A DNA stretch of 7,563 bases from an uncultured Terriglobales bacterium (GCA_955652845.1 CATPBY010000545.1:1-7563), one strand, 5' to 3'; positions 1-6,637 are shown, counted from the first letter of the stretch. The notes: a model not told the origin generated them from the letters alone. Numbers and translations: made by a program.

Positions 1-85
1 AACCGTCGAGCAGAAATACGCCGAGAATCAGACATGCGAAAGCTGCGTTTTGACGGCCCAAGCCTGAAATCGGCCCGGCAATCAC
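1..85 (-). CDS. Outer-membrane efflux factor lipoprotein, N-terminal fragment (OprM/NodT-like, predicted)
   Basis: This is the start of a gene that continues beyond base 1. A GTG at 85-83 overlaps the adaptor's TGA by 4 bp (GTGA), which suggests translational coupling. A GGAGG lies 7 nt upstream. The 28 visible codons begin MIAGPISGLGRQ and continue with a hydrophobic run, AAFACLILGVFLLDG, which reads as a signal peptide. The next codon begins with T, so it could be the Cys of a lipobox (L-D-G-C). A lipid-anchored OprM/NodT-type channel is what this position after pump and adaptor genes predicts. The other two frames fit less well: one stops almost at once, and the other starts at an ATG at 35 without a hydrophobic segment. 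The signal peptide and coupling are seen in the sequence; the family assignment rests on context, because no body of the protein is visible. Confidence 0.6.
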   Translation of the reverse strand, partial: MIAGPISGLGRQNAAFACLILGVFLLDG

Positions 86-1323
86 TTTGCCCCCTCCGCA
101 GGGGCGGATTGAGCAATGCGCACCGTCTGACCTGACACAATTGAATCCGGCGGATTGATAATGACGTTTTCGCTTCCGCTCAAACCTGCAACCACCTCGA
201 CTTCACTTCCGAAATCATGGCCCAGGGTGATTGGTTTCAGGTCCACTTTTTGTCCGTCACCGACCGTCGCCACTCTCAGCCCTTCCGCGCGGAACAGCAG
301 TGTGTTCACCGGCAAAATGAGATTCGAAGCCGCAGTTGGCAGCTTCAGATGCACTTCCGCATACGATCCAGTGAAAAGCGTGCCCGTAGGGTTATTTACC
401 GCAATCTCCACCAGCAGAGTACGCGAGGCCGGATCGATTGCATTCGCCGTTCGCGCCAATTTGCCGTGAAAAGGCCTCCCCGGGAACTCCGACAGAACCA
501 GGTCCGCCACCATCCCCGGCTTCGCGGCTTGGGAATACGCCTGCGGAACATTCACGTAGACGCGCAACTTGTCGGGCTGCGAGATATGAAAGAGTTCGCT
601 TCGAGGACCGCTGCCACTGCCCTGGTCGATCAACGCGCCGACGTCGGTATTGCGGGCGGTGATCACTCCATCAAACGGAGCGTAGATCTTCTGAAACGAT
701 TGCAGTTCCTCCAGGCGCTTTACGTTGGCCTGGGCGCTCTGCACAGTAGCCCCCTTGGCCGCGAAGTCGCCGGCGGCGTTGTCCGCATCCTGCTTGGAAA
801 CGGAATCGGTCTTCAATAAATCCGCGTAGCGGTCGGCTGTGATCTTCGAAAGATTGAGATTCGCCTGCGACGTCCGCAGGTCGGCTCTGGCTTGCCGGAG
901 TTGCTGGTCCACTTCCGGCGTATCAATTTCAGCCAGCAGTTGACCCGCCTTGACGCGGCTTCCAATGTCCACATACCACCGCCGCAGGTATCCATTAGTG
1001 CGGGCATAAATGGGAGCATCGGCAAATGCCTGCACGTTGGCCGGAAGAACCAGTTCCTGCGAAGGAGCAGAGCGCTTGGGCTGGACCACCGCCACCGTCG
1101 GCACGGAGAGGTCCTGAGTTTCTTTGGCGAGAGTAGCCCGCGCCTTTACTCGGGGCAGGAGACCGGACAAAAAAAGTACTACGACAGCTATAAGAGCCAC
1201 CAACGCAATCCACCAGTGCTTCGCGCGCTTTCGCGCTTCCGGATCGTCCGGTTCCTCATGCCGCGAAACCAGCCGCGGCTCGAGCTCATTTCTCTCGTCC
1301 ACCTTCATAGAAGATCCCGGCAT
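82..1323 (-). CDS. RND efflux periplasmic adaptor subunit (membrane fusion protein)
   Basis: A 413-aa adaptor that should link the inner-membrane pump to the outer-membrane channel. A basic stretch (RKRAKH, about 31-36) precedes one membrane segment (about 37-56, WWIALVALIAVVVLFLSGLL). It is therefore anchored by an N-terminal helix, with no lipobox. The first half of a lipoyl-like domain spans about 95-135, with the hallmark GSRVKAGQLLAEID. A charged, Ala/Gln-rich alpha-hairpin follows (about 136-208), then the second lipoyl half around YAPFDGVITARNTDVGALI (214-232). Beta-barrel and membrane-proximal domains continue to about 405. The length is normal for the family. The ATG at 1323 has an AGGA only 3 nt upstream; the in-frame ATG at 1308 (MKVDERN) is an alternative start. 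It begins 22 bp after the pump's stop and overlaps the next gene, so all three are probably co-transcribed. The substrate cannot be read from the sequence. Confidence 0.93.
   Translation of the reverse strand: MPGSSMKVDERNELEPRLVSRHEEPDDPEARKRAKHWWIALVALIAVVVLFLSGLLPRVKARATLAKETQDLSVPTVAVVQPKRSAPSQELVLPANVQAFADAPIYARTNGYLRRWYVDIGSRVKAGQLLAEIDTPEVDQQLRQARADLRTSQANLNLSKITADRYADLLKTDSVSKQDADNAAGDFAAKGATVQSAQANVKRLEELQSFQKIYAPFDGVITARNTDVGALIDQGSGSGPRSELFHISQPDKLRVYVNVPQAYSQAAKPGMVADLVLSEFPGRPFHGKLARTANAIDPASRTLLVEIAVNNPTGTLFTGSYAEVHLKLPTAASNLILPVNTLLFRAEGLRVATVGDGQKVDLKPITLGHDFGSEVEVVAGLSGSENVIINPPDSIVSGQTVRIAQSAPAEGAK
93..97 (-). promoter_or_regulatory. Shine-Dalgarno site for the outer-membrane factor
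   Basis: On the minus strand GGAGG is followed by 7 nt and then GTG at 85-83. It lies inside the last codons of the adaptor gene. It is the main reason for choosing the GTG start over the later TTG or ATG candidates. Confidence 0.6.
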
Positions 1324-1345
1324 ACTTCCTAAAAGATTCCCCCAC

Positions 1346-4300
1346 CTAGCTACCGGATTCAGTCTCTTCCCGCCGCTTTCTGAATCCGTGCATGATGCTG
1401 AAGAAGACCGGCACGAAGAAAAGCGTGGCCACGGTCGCGAACATCAATCCGCCAATCACCGCGCGTCCCAGCGGTGCGTTTTCTTCGCCCCCTTCTCCCA
1501 TACCCAAAGCCATCGGCACCATGCCGATAATCATCGCCAGGGCAGTCATGAGCACCGGCCGGAAGCGCGTAAAGCCCGCCTCCAGCGCGGCGGCAATGGC
1601 GTCTTTGCCCTCCGCCATCTGTTCCTTGGCGAAGCTTACCACGAGGATGCTATTGGCCGTAGCCACGCCCATACACATGATCGATCCCGTAAGCGCTGGC
1701 ACGCTAAGGGTGGTATGGCTTACGAACAGGAACCAGGCGATACCGGCCAGCGCCGCGGGAAGTGCGGAGATGATAATGAAAGGATCCAGCCAGGACTGGA
1801 AGTTCACCACGATCAGCAGATAAACCAGCAGGATGGAAAACGCCAATCCGGCGAATAAACCAAAATAAGAAGATCGCATGGTCTGAATCTGGCCGCGAAC
1901 AATAATGCTGGAGCCACGGGGAAGCTCACTTTTACTATCCTTCACTATGCGGTCAATCTCGCGAGCCACGCCGCCCAGATCCCGGCCCTGCACCGAACCA
2001 AAAATATCGATAACCGGCTGAATGTCGTAGTGGGAGACTACCGCCATGCCGCTGCCGCGCTGGATGGAAGCCAGGCTGCCCAGAATTTCCGGCTTCGCGC
2101 CGCTGCTTCCAGTTACTGGAATGTTTTGCAGATCCTGCAGGGAGTCTACCCGGTACTGCGGCGTTTGCGTCGCAATCGAATAACTCACGCCATTCTTGGG
2201 ATTGAGCCAAAACGTGGGAGAGGTCTGAAAGCTTCCACTGAGAGAGACCAGCAAATTGGTGGCTATATCGCGCTGCGTGAATCCGACCTGTCCGGCCAGC
2301 GTGCGATCGACATTGATATGCAGATACGGAAGATCGAAGCGCTGCTGAATGCGCAAATCGGCGATTCCATTTATGGCGACCAGTCGCTGAAACAGCTTGT
2401 CGGTAAAACGCCGGTTATTCTCCAGATCGTAGCCAACGACTTGCACATCGATGGGAGACGGCAGGCCAAAGTTCAGAATCTGGCTCACAATATCTGCCGG
2501 CAAGAAAGCAAAGCTCACACCTGGAAATTCTCTAGGCAGCTTCTGCCGCAGATCGTGCACGTAATCCTCGGTGGGACGATGTTTCGGCGCCAGGCTTACC
2601 AGGATATCGGCATCGGACGAGCCAATCGGAGCCGAATTGCTGTAGGAAAGATTGATGCTGCTGTATGGCAGGCCAATATTGTCGATAATGCTGGCGCTCT
2701 CGCTGCCGGGAATCTCTTGATGGATAGACTGTTCGATCAGATCGCAAAGCCGGGCGGTCTCCTCAATCCTGGTTCCGGTGCGGGCGCGCAGGTGCAATTT
2801 GAACTGCCCGCTATCAACGGCTGGAAAAAAATCCTCCCCCAACCACGGAACTAGAAGCGCCAGCGAACCGGCACAGACCGCAAAGAACATCCACAGAAAA
2901 ACTTTCCGATGCTGCAGGCAAACATCAAGCCAGCGGTGATAACTCTCGCGAAAGCGTTCGAAACTTTCTTCAAAACGTGTCTGCAGCCGGACCAGAGGAT
3001 TAGCGCTCGAGCCAGGCAGATGCCCGGCTTCCTGCTCGTGGCCTTTCAACAAATACTTGGCCATCGTCGGCACCAGCGTCCGGGAAAGCAGATAAGAAGC
3101 CAGCATGGCGAAGACCACCGCTTCGGCCAGCGGAACAAACAAGAACCGTGCCACACCCGCCAGGAAGAACATAGGTACGAACACAATGCAAATTGCGAGG
3201 GTCGAAACAAACGCAGGGACGGCAATCTGCTGAGCTCCGTCCAGGATGGCCCGCTGGATTTCCTTCCCTTGCGCAATGTTGCGATTGATGTTTTCAATCT
3301 CGACCGTGGCGTCGTCGACCAGAATGCCAACCGCCAGCGCCAGACCGCCCAGGGTCATGATGTTGATCGTCTCTCCCAGCGCGCTCATCACGATGATGGA
3401 GGTCAGAATCGACAGTGGGATCGAGACCGCGATGATAATCGTGCTGCGCCAGCTTCCCAGGAAGATCAGAATCATCACCCCGGTTAGGCAGGCGGCGATG
3501 ATTCCTTCCCGCAACACTCCGTTAATTGAAGCGCGAACGAAGATGGACTGGTCGGCGAGTTGCTGAACATTCAGTTCGGACGGAAGGCCCGCCTGGACCT
3601 GCGGCAGCATCCCCTTGATGCCGGAGATGATGTCGAGGGTGGAGGCGTTGCCGTTCTTTAACACTGTCAGCAGGGAAGCGCGTTGGCCGTTAACTCGCAC
3701 AATGTTCGTCTGCGGCGGAAAACCGTCGCGCACAAACGCTACGTCACGGATATAAATGGTGCTGTTTCCCACTGTTTTAATGGGAAGGGAATTGAGCTCA
3801 GGTACAGCCTGCGGGCTGCCGTTCAGGTCCACGGCATATTCAAATTGTCCTATTTTGGAAGTTCCCGAAGGCAGAATCAGATTTTGCGCACTGATGGCAT
3901 TTACTACGTCGAGGGGCGACAACCCCTTGGCTTGCAGCGCATTGGTATCGAGGTCAACTTGCACCTGTCGCTGCTTGCCGCCATACGGATAAGGAACAGC
4001 GCAGCCTGGTATGGTCACCAGCCGGGTACGGATAAAATTCACCCCGTAGTCAAACAGTTGTTGTTCGGAAAGCTTCTGCCCGGAAAGCGCCAGCTGAAGA
4101 ATAGGCACGCTGGATGCGCTATAAGTAATAATCAGCGGCGGCGTGGTCCCCGGCGGCAGTTGCCGCAGCTGCGTCTGGGAAATAGCGGTGATCTGCGCGA
4201 TCGCCCTCTCAATGTTGGCATGGGGCTGGAAGAAAACTTTCACCACTGCGATGCCATTAAGCGATTGCGATTCGCTGTGCTGGATGTCGTCTACCGTGGT

Positions 4301-4516
4301 GGTAAGCGTGCGCTCGGTCTGCGAGACTATCCGGTTCGCCATGTCTTCGGAATTGAGCCCGGTGTAGTTCCAGAGAATGCTCACCACCGGAATATCAATA
4401 TTCGGAAAGATATCGGTCGGAGTTCGGAAGATGACAATCGGACCGAGGATCAGCAGCAGTAGCGCCAGGACGACGAAGGTGTAGGGCCGGCGCAAAGCCA
4501 GCGCAACAATCCACAT
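1346..4516 (-). CDS. RND-family efflux pump, inner-membrane permease (HAE1/AcrB-like)
   Basis: A complete 1056-aa proton-driven exporter of the AcrB/HAE1 superfamily. Hydrophobic segments lie near 10-30, 338-356, 360-380, 388-408, 434-455, 462-485, 537-556, 882-903, 910-930, 938-962, 986-1005 and 1018-1040. This is the 1+5 / 1+5 RND arrangement with two large periplasmic loops (31-337 and 557-881). TM4 carries GILVDDATVEIEN, with D401-D402 matching AcrB D407-D408; this favours the drug/lipophile HAE1 group over heavy-metal pumps. The post-TM10 segment RFRPVLMTALAM (984-995) keeps T991, equivalent to AcrB T978. TM10 reads GVATANSILVVSFA, with A954 where AcrB has K940. IPGCAVPYPYGGKQRQVQVD lies in the first porter domain. 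The ATG at 4516 has AAGGGA 5 nt upstream. The gene comes first in the operon, before the adaptor. Family is certain; substrate is unknown. Confidence 0.96.
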   Translation of the reverse strand: MWIVALALRRPYTFVVLALLLLILGPIVIFRTPTDIFPNIDIPVVSILWNYTGLNSEDMANRIVSQTERTLTTTVDDIQHSESQSLNGIAVVKVFFQPHANIERAIAQITAISQTQLRQLPPGTTPPLIITYSASSVPILQLALSGQKLSEQQLFDYGVNFIRTRLVTIPGCAVPYPYGGKQRQVQVDLDTNALQAKGLSPLDVVNAISAQNLILPSGTSKIGQFEYAVDLNGSPQAVPELNSLPIKTVGNSTIYIRDVAFVRDGFPPQTNIVRVNGQRASLLTVLKNGNASTLDIISGIKGMLPQVQAGLPSELNVQQLADQSIFVRASINGVLREGIIAACLTGVMILIFLGSWRSTIIIAVSIPLSILTSIIVMSALGETINIMTLGGLALAVGILVDDATVEIENINRNIAQGKEIQRAILDGAQQIAVPAFVSTLAICIVFVPMFFLAGVARFLFVPLAEAVVFAMLASYLLSRTLVPTMAKYLLKGHEQEAGHLPGSSANPLVRLQTRFEESFERFRESYHRWLDVCLQHRKVFLWMFFAVCAGSLALLVPWLGEDFFPAVDSGQFKLHLRARTGTRIEETARLCDLIEQSIHQEIPGSESASIIDNIGLPYSSINLSYSNSAPIGSSDADILVSLAPKHRPTEDYVHDLRQKLPREFPGVSFAFLPADIVSQILNFGLPSPIDVQVVGYDLENNRRFTDKLFQRLVAINGIADLRIQQRFDLPYLHINVDRTLAGQVGFTQRDIATNLLVSLSGSFQTSPTFWLNPKNGVSYSIATQTPQYRVDSLQDLQNIPVTGSSGAKPEILGSLASIQRGSGMAVVSHYDIQPVIDIFGSVQGRDLGGVAREIDRIVKDSKSELPRGSSIIVRGQIQTMRSSYFGLFAGLAFSILLVYLLIVVNFQSWLDPFIIISALPAALAGIAWFLFVSHTTLSVPALTGSIMCMGVATANSILVVSFAKEQMAEGKDAIAAALEAGFTRFRPVLMTALAMIIGMVPMALGMGEGGEENAPLGRAVIGGLMFATVATLFFVPVFFSIMHGFRKRREETESGS

Positions 4517-4556
4517 GGGTGTCCCTTAGGTTTTGAGCACTCCAGGAGAGCGCTGA

Positions 4557-4566
4557 TGTTATAACA
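4557..4566 (-). promoter_or_regulatory. Candidate extended -10 promoter within a palindrome, upstream of the efflux operon
   Basis: TGTTATAACA is a perfect 10-bp palindrome. On the minus strand it contains TGTTATAAC, an extended -10 (TGn plus TATAAC, 5 of 6 to consensus). Transcription would start near 4551, giving a leader of about 34 nt that contains the pump's AAGGGA ribosome site. I see no good -35, which an extended -10 can tolerate. The dyad symmetry over the -10 could also serve as a repressor operator. The motif is seen in the sequence; its function is inferred. Confidence 0.42.
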
Positions 4567-4684
4567 GATACCCAACGCCTCCTGAGCGCAGAGGCAAAAA
4601 GGACGGCGCGGTCTCCCCTCAACACCAGACTGATGACCTGTCTTAGATGACACGCAACTTCGATCGGATGTCGAAAGTTAGCAA

Positions 4685-4721
4685 AGGCGGCTCACAGCTG
4701 ACTTTGCCGTCGGAGCCGCCT
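4685..4721 (-). terminator. Probable terminator hairpin after the BON lipoprotein gene
   Basis: A 9-bp perfect stem (AGGCGGCTC / GAGCCGCCT) encloses a 19-nt loop, starting about 10 nt after the TAG of the lipoprotein gene. On the minus strand it is followed by TTTGCTAACTTT, a weak T-rich tail. On the plus strand no T-tract follows, so the minus orientation is preferred. It would separate the lipoprotein transcript from the efflux operon. The weak tail and long loop leave room for doubt. Confidence 0.5.
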
Positions 4722-4731
4722 GCTGCGCACC

Positions 4732-5820
4732 CTACTGGTTTGATCCCTGACCCTGGTCCAGCCGAGGGCGTCCCTGGTTTGGACCTTTGGCCGGTATTAC
4801 TGTCAAAGAACTCTGGAGCGTGAAGGTCAACACCGTTTCCGATGGCAGCTTGATTTGCTGACCTTTGGTTGCAGCCTGCACGCCGCCCCCCAGCCCGCCG
4901 CCAGCGGCCGCTCCAATGCCTGCTCCTTTGCCGCCGCCAGCCAGGCCGCCGATGATGGCTCCAATTGCCGCGCCTGCGCCTACTTTTTCCGCGGTGTTCT
5001 TGCCGCGTGATGAGCCCTCGCGGTGGTACTGATCGGTTTGGACATCGTAAAACTTTCCACCAGCCGAAATTCGGTCCAGCTGCAACGTCAGAATAGACCT
5101 TCCGGCAAATTTTCCTGCGCTCTGCACCGCTACAACATGGCCTTCGACGTCGTATCCGGCAGGAATTACGACGTCACCTTCCACAGCTAACGGAGCATTG
5201 AGCGTTGCGCGGAAGCTTTGACCCTGCTGGGCCGTCTCGGAATCGATCGAATCCACAAGGCGTACCGACAACGTAGTGCCAGAGGGGATGGTGACCTTCT
5301 GCGGAGGCGGTGGAGGCGGTGGAGGAGGCGGAGTTGCTGGCACAGAGGGGGCCGACGCCGTTTGGACGGGCGCGCCTGAAGCCATTTGCCCAGAAGCTGA
5401 GCTATGCTGGTCATCGGAATATGATTTCTTCATCGGCTCGCGCGGACGGCTGCGTGGCTTCGTCGGCGTGGGCTTTTCTTGCGGTGGCGCTGGCGCGGGC
5501 GTCTGCTCCTCGAGCGGCGTGCTCGCGGCAACTGGCGCCGGCGCTGTGATCTGCAGATTATTGATCACCTGCTTAACGCCCGGTTCAGCCGCGGCGTAGC
5601 GTGCCGCAGCCTGGCGCTGGGTGTCATCGTCCACCGTACCTGAAAGTGTGACGGTGCCGCTTTCAGCCTGTACGGCCAGCTGTTTTCCCTGCAATCCGGA
5701 ATCGGTTGAAAGTTTGGTCTGAATATCGCTGGTAATCTGGGCATCATTGGGGGCCTTGGTGCAGCCCACAGCCAACAAAGTGAGAAGCGCAATTGCGCAG
5801 ACGTAGATTCTCGCCTTCAT
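4732..5820 (-). CDS. BON-domain lipoprotein with proline-rich linker and glycine zipper
   Basis: A 362-aa envelope protein of unknown role. Residues 1-20 (MKARIYVCAIALLTLLAVGC) form a lipoprotein signal with C20 as the likely lipidated residue. A BON domain spans about 25-92 (NDAQITSDIQTKL..., GTVTLSGTVDD, PGVKQVINNL); BON domains are known from OsmY and are thought to contact membranes or envelope partners. A Pro/Ala/Lys-rich linker (about 93-174) ends in ten prolines. A beta-rich segment (about 175-265) contains VTIPSGTTLSVRL and DVVIPAGYDVEGHVV. A glycine zipper follows (about 281-313, GAAIGAIIGGLAGGG then GIGAAAGGGLGGG), then a C-terminal strand pair, IKLPSETVLTFTLQ. The ATG at 5820 is preferred over one at 5847 because GGGGTG lies just ahead of it and the lipoprotein signal begins there. 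It stands alone, with its own candidate promoter and terminator. A role in the outer membrane or periplasm is inferred. Confidence 0.85.
   Translation of the reverse strand: MKARIYVCAIALLTLLAVGCTKAPNDAQITSDIQTKLSTDSGLQGKQLAVQAESGTVTLSGTVDDDTQRQAAARYAAAEPGVKQVINNLQITAPAPVAASTPLEEQTPAPAPPQEKPTPTKPRSRPREPMKKSYSDDQHSSASGQMASGAPVQTASAPSVPATPPPPPPPPPPQKVTIPSGTTLSVRLVDSIDSETAQQGQSFRATLNAPLAVEGDVVIPAGYDVEGHVVAVQSAGKFAGRSILTLQLDRISAGGKFYDVQTDQYHREGSSRGKNTAEKVGAGAAIGAIIGGLAGGGKGAGIGAAAGGGLGGGVQAATKGQQIKLPSETVLTFTLQSSLTVIPAKGPNQGRPRLDQGQGSNQ
5302..5331 (-). repeat. Ten-proline tract encoded by a short GGAGGCGGT-like repeat
   Basis: Ten consecutive Pro codons (residues 164-173 of the BON lipoprotein) mix CCG, CCT and CCA. 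The plus strand therefore shows GGAGGCGGT twice in tandem, followed by a degenerate copy. It probably forms a stiff polyproline-II spacer between the BON half and the beta/glycine-zipper half. The tract could vary in length by slippage, and efficient translation would normally need EF-P. Confidence 0.8.
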
Positions 5821-5825
5821 AAATT

Positions 5826-5831
5826 CACCCC
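5826..5831 (-). promoter_or_regulatory. Shine-Dalgarno site fixing the BON lipoprotein start
   Basis: GGGGTG on the minus strand ends 5 nt before the ATG at 5820-5818. It decides in favour of this start over the in-frame ATG 27 nt upstream, which would put nine extra residues ahead of the lipoprotein signal. Confidence 0.6.
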
Positions 5832-5846
5832 TATGGACAAGAAGCA

Positions 5847-5852
5847 AGTATA
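5847..5852 (-). promoter_or_regulatory. Candidate -10 box for the BON lipoprotein gene
   Basis: TATACT on the minus strand matches the TATAAT consensus at 5 of 6 positions. It would start transcription near 5840, about 20 nt ahead of the ATG at 5820. No convincing -35 lies 16-18 bp upstream. The assignment rests on position and the -10 alone. Confidence 0.38.
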
Positions 5853-5984
5853 AGCATTTTAGATGCAGGCGGAGTAACAGGGTAGATTCAGATTTAGAAT
5901 TTTGCGTCTTGCTGGGGCAGGCGATAACCCCGGCAATTGGCGCGGCGGAGCGATATGTGAGCGGAATAACTCAGGGATTGCTTG

Positions 5985-6527
5985 TCAGTGTTGGCGTAGA
6001 AATTTGTAATCCAGAATCGACGCCGCCAGTACCACCGTGCCCACTTCTTCTTTGCCGCGCGCCTCGCGCCCGCGGATGATCCGCCCTTGGCAAAGAACGC
6101 TGCTGTTTTTCTGCCCGGAGATTTCTTCCGGCATCTCAAAGACCATCTCTACCAGTGTGTTTTCGGGCAGGTTCTGGGGACCGTGAAAGAGCACGCCTGA
6201 CTGGCTCAGATTTTCCATAATTCCCTCATACCAGCCGCCCAGATTCTTTACCCGGTAGCGGACTGGAGAGTGCAAAGTCAGGCGTCGCGCCCGCGGCACC
6301 CAGGTCGGTTTCTTGGCATGAGCGCGGCTCCGCCGGGTCACAGTGGTTGGTTCATCCTTAGCTCGGTCCACCCGCTCCGTGCGCCGCATGGTCTTCCAGT
6401 CATACTTATACTCGACAGCGCAAAGCAGGCAAACCTGATAGTAGTGCCCATCGGCAGACCGCCGGGGCCAGGAGAACTCGTGGGAGCAGCGGCCAAGCAT
6501 GAGGACGTCCAGTAACTTCTGTGCCAT
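5985..6527 (-). CDS. PilZ-domain protein with N-terminal Cys/His cluster
   Basis: A 180-aa protein, probably cytoplasmic, with no signal peptide or membrane segment. Residues 14-36 contain CxH (C14, H16) and CLLC (C33, C36), a zinc-ribbon-like set within CSHEFSWPRR...YYQVCLLC. A basic linker (about 48-75) leads to a PilZ-type beta-barrel (about 78-175): PVRYR (88-92), then NLSQSG (106-111), which fits the (D/N)xSxxG part of the cyclic-di-GMP motif, then VEMVFEMPEEI. The usual RxxxR is not present exactly; R79, R81 and R82 occupy its place. Whether it binds cyclic-di-GMP is therefore open. The ATG at 6527 is preceded in frame by a TGA 21 nt upstream, so the start is confined to here; the ribosome site (CGGA) is weak. 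It lies downstream of the recombinase on the same strand, with no clear functional link. Confidence 0.82.
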   Translation of the reverse strand: MAQKLLDVLMLGRCSHEFSWPRRSADGHYYQVCLLCAVEYKYDWKTMRRTERVDRAKDEPTTVTRRSRAHAKKPTWVPRARRLTLHSPVRYRVKNLGGWYEGIMENLSQSGVLFHGPQNLPENTLVEMVFEMPEEISGQKNSSVLCQGRIIRGREARGKEEVGTVVLAASILDYKFLRQH

Positions 6528-6531
6528 GATC

Positions 6532-6559
6532 GTTTTCCGGCCCGATCACCGGACAAAAC
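6532..6559. repeat. Imperfect inverted repeat in the leader of the PilZ gene
   Basis: GTTTTCCGG and CCGGACAAAAC flank an 8-nt centre (CCCGATCA). The arms pair except for a 2-nt bulge. The element ends 5 nt before the PilZ start codon, so as RNA it could fold near the ribosome site; as DNA it could be a protein-binding site. No T-tract follows on either strand, so a terminator is unlikely. Confidence 0.35.
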
Positions 6560-6585
6560 ATCATCTAACGGGATCCTCGCGTTGG

Positions 6586-6614
6586 GTAGGTTACTTTCGT
6601 GTAGGTCGTTTCGT
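6586..6614. repeat. Imperfect tandem direct repeat downstream of the recombinase gene
   Basis: GTAGGTTACTTTCGT (6586-6600) is followed directly by GTAGGTCGTTTCGT (6601-6614). The copies share GTAGGT and TTTCGT and differ only in the 2-3 nt between. The pair sits 24 bp beyond the recombinase stop codon. Paired short repeats next to an integrase can be arm-type binding or attachment sites, but the role here is inferred and chance is not excluded. Confidence 0.4.
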
Positions 6615-6637
6615 GATGTTGCCGCTGCTGGCATAAG

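Noticed and set aside
217..819. A 200-codon plus-strand frame antisense to the adaptor gene
   Set aside because: The adaptor's domains are unmistakable on the minus strand; this frame has no ribosome site or family resemblance and is a shadow.
2030..2854. A 274-codon open frame on the plus strand, antisense to the pump
   Set aside because: It lies wholly inside the pump gene, whose protein is a clear full-length RND permease. The antisense product has no recognisable domain and a shadow-like composition. The same holds for the plus-strand frames at 3683-4462, 2909-3487 and 1124-1858.
4567..4680. A small gene or riboswitch in the gap upstream of the efflux operon
   Set aside because: Short frames here lack a ribosome site, and apart from the palindrome and the terminator hairpin I see no paired structure or known motif.
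5302..5331. The GGAGGCGGT repeat as a standalone regulatory or G-quadruplex element
   Set aside because: It is fully explained as codons for ten prolines within a linker. G-runs are only two bases long, so a stable quadruplex is not well supported.
5911..5934. A GC-rich hairpin (GCTGGGG / CCCCGGC) after the PilZ gene, considered as its terminator
   Set aside because: On the minus strand the stem has a mismatch and is not followed by a T-tract, and on the plus strand there is no gene for it to end.
6338..6634. A 98-codon minus-strand frame starting in the gap before the PilZ gene
   Set aside because: It overlaps the PilZ gene in another frame for most of its length, and its overlapping part shows no domain. 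The PilZ frame carries the conserved motifs.
6528..6637. A tRNA gene or tRNA fragment as integrase target site
   Set aside because: I found no cloverleaf, no TTCRANY-like T-loop and no CCA end here or in the other gaps.
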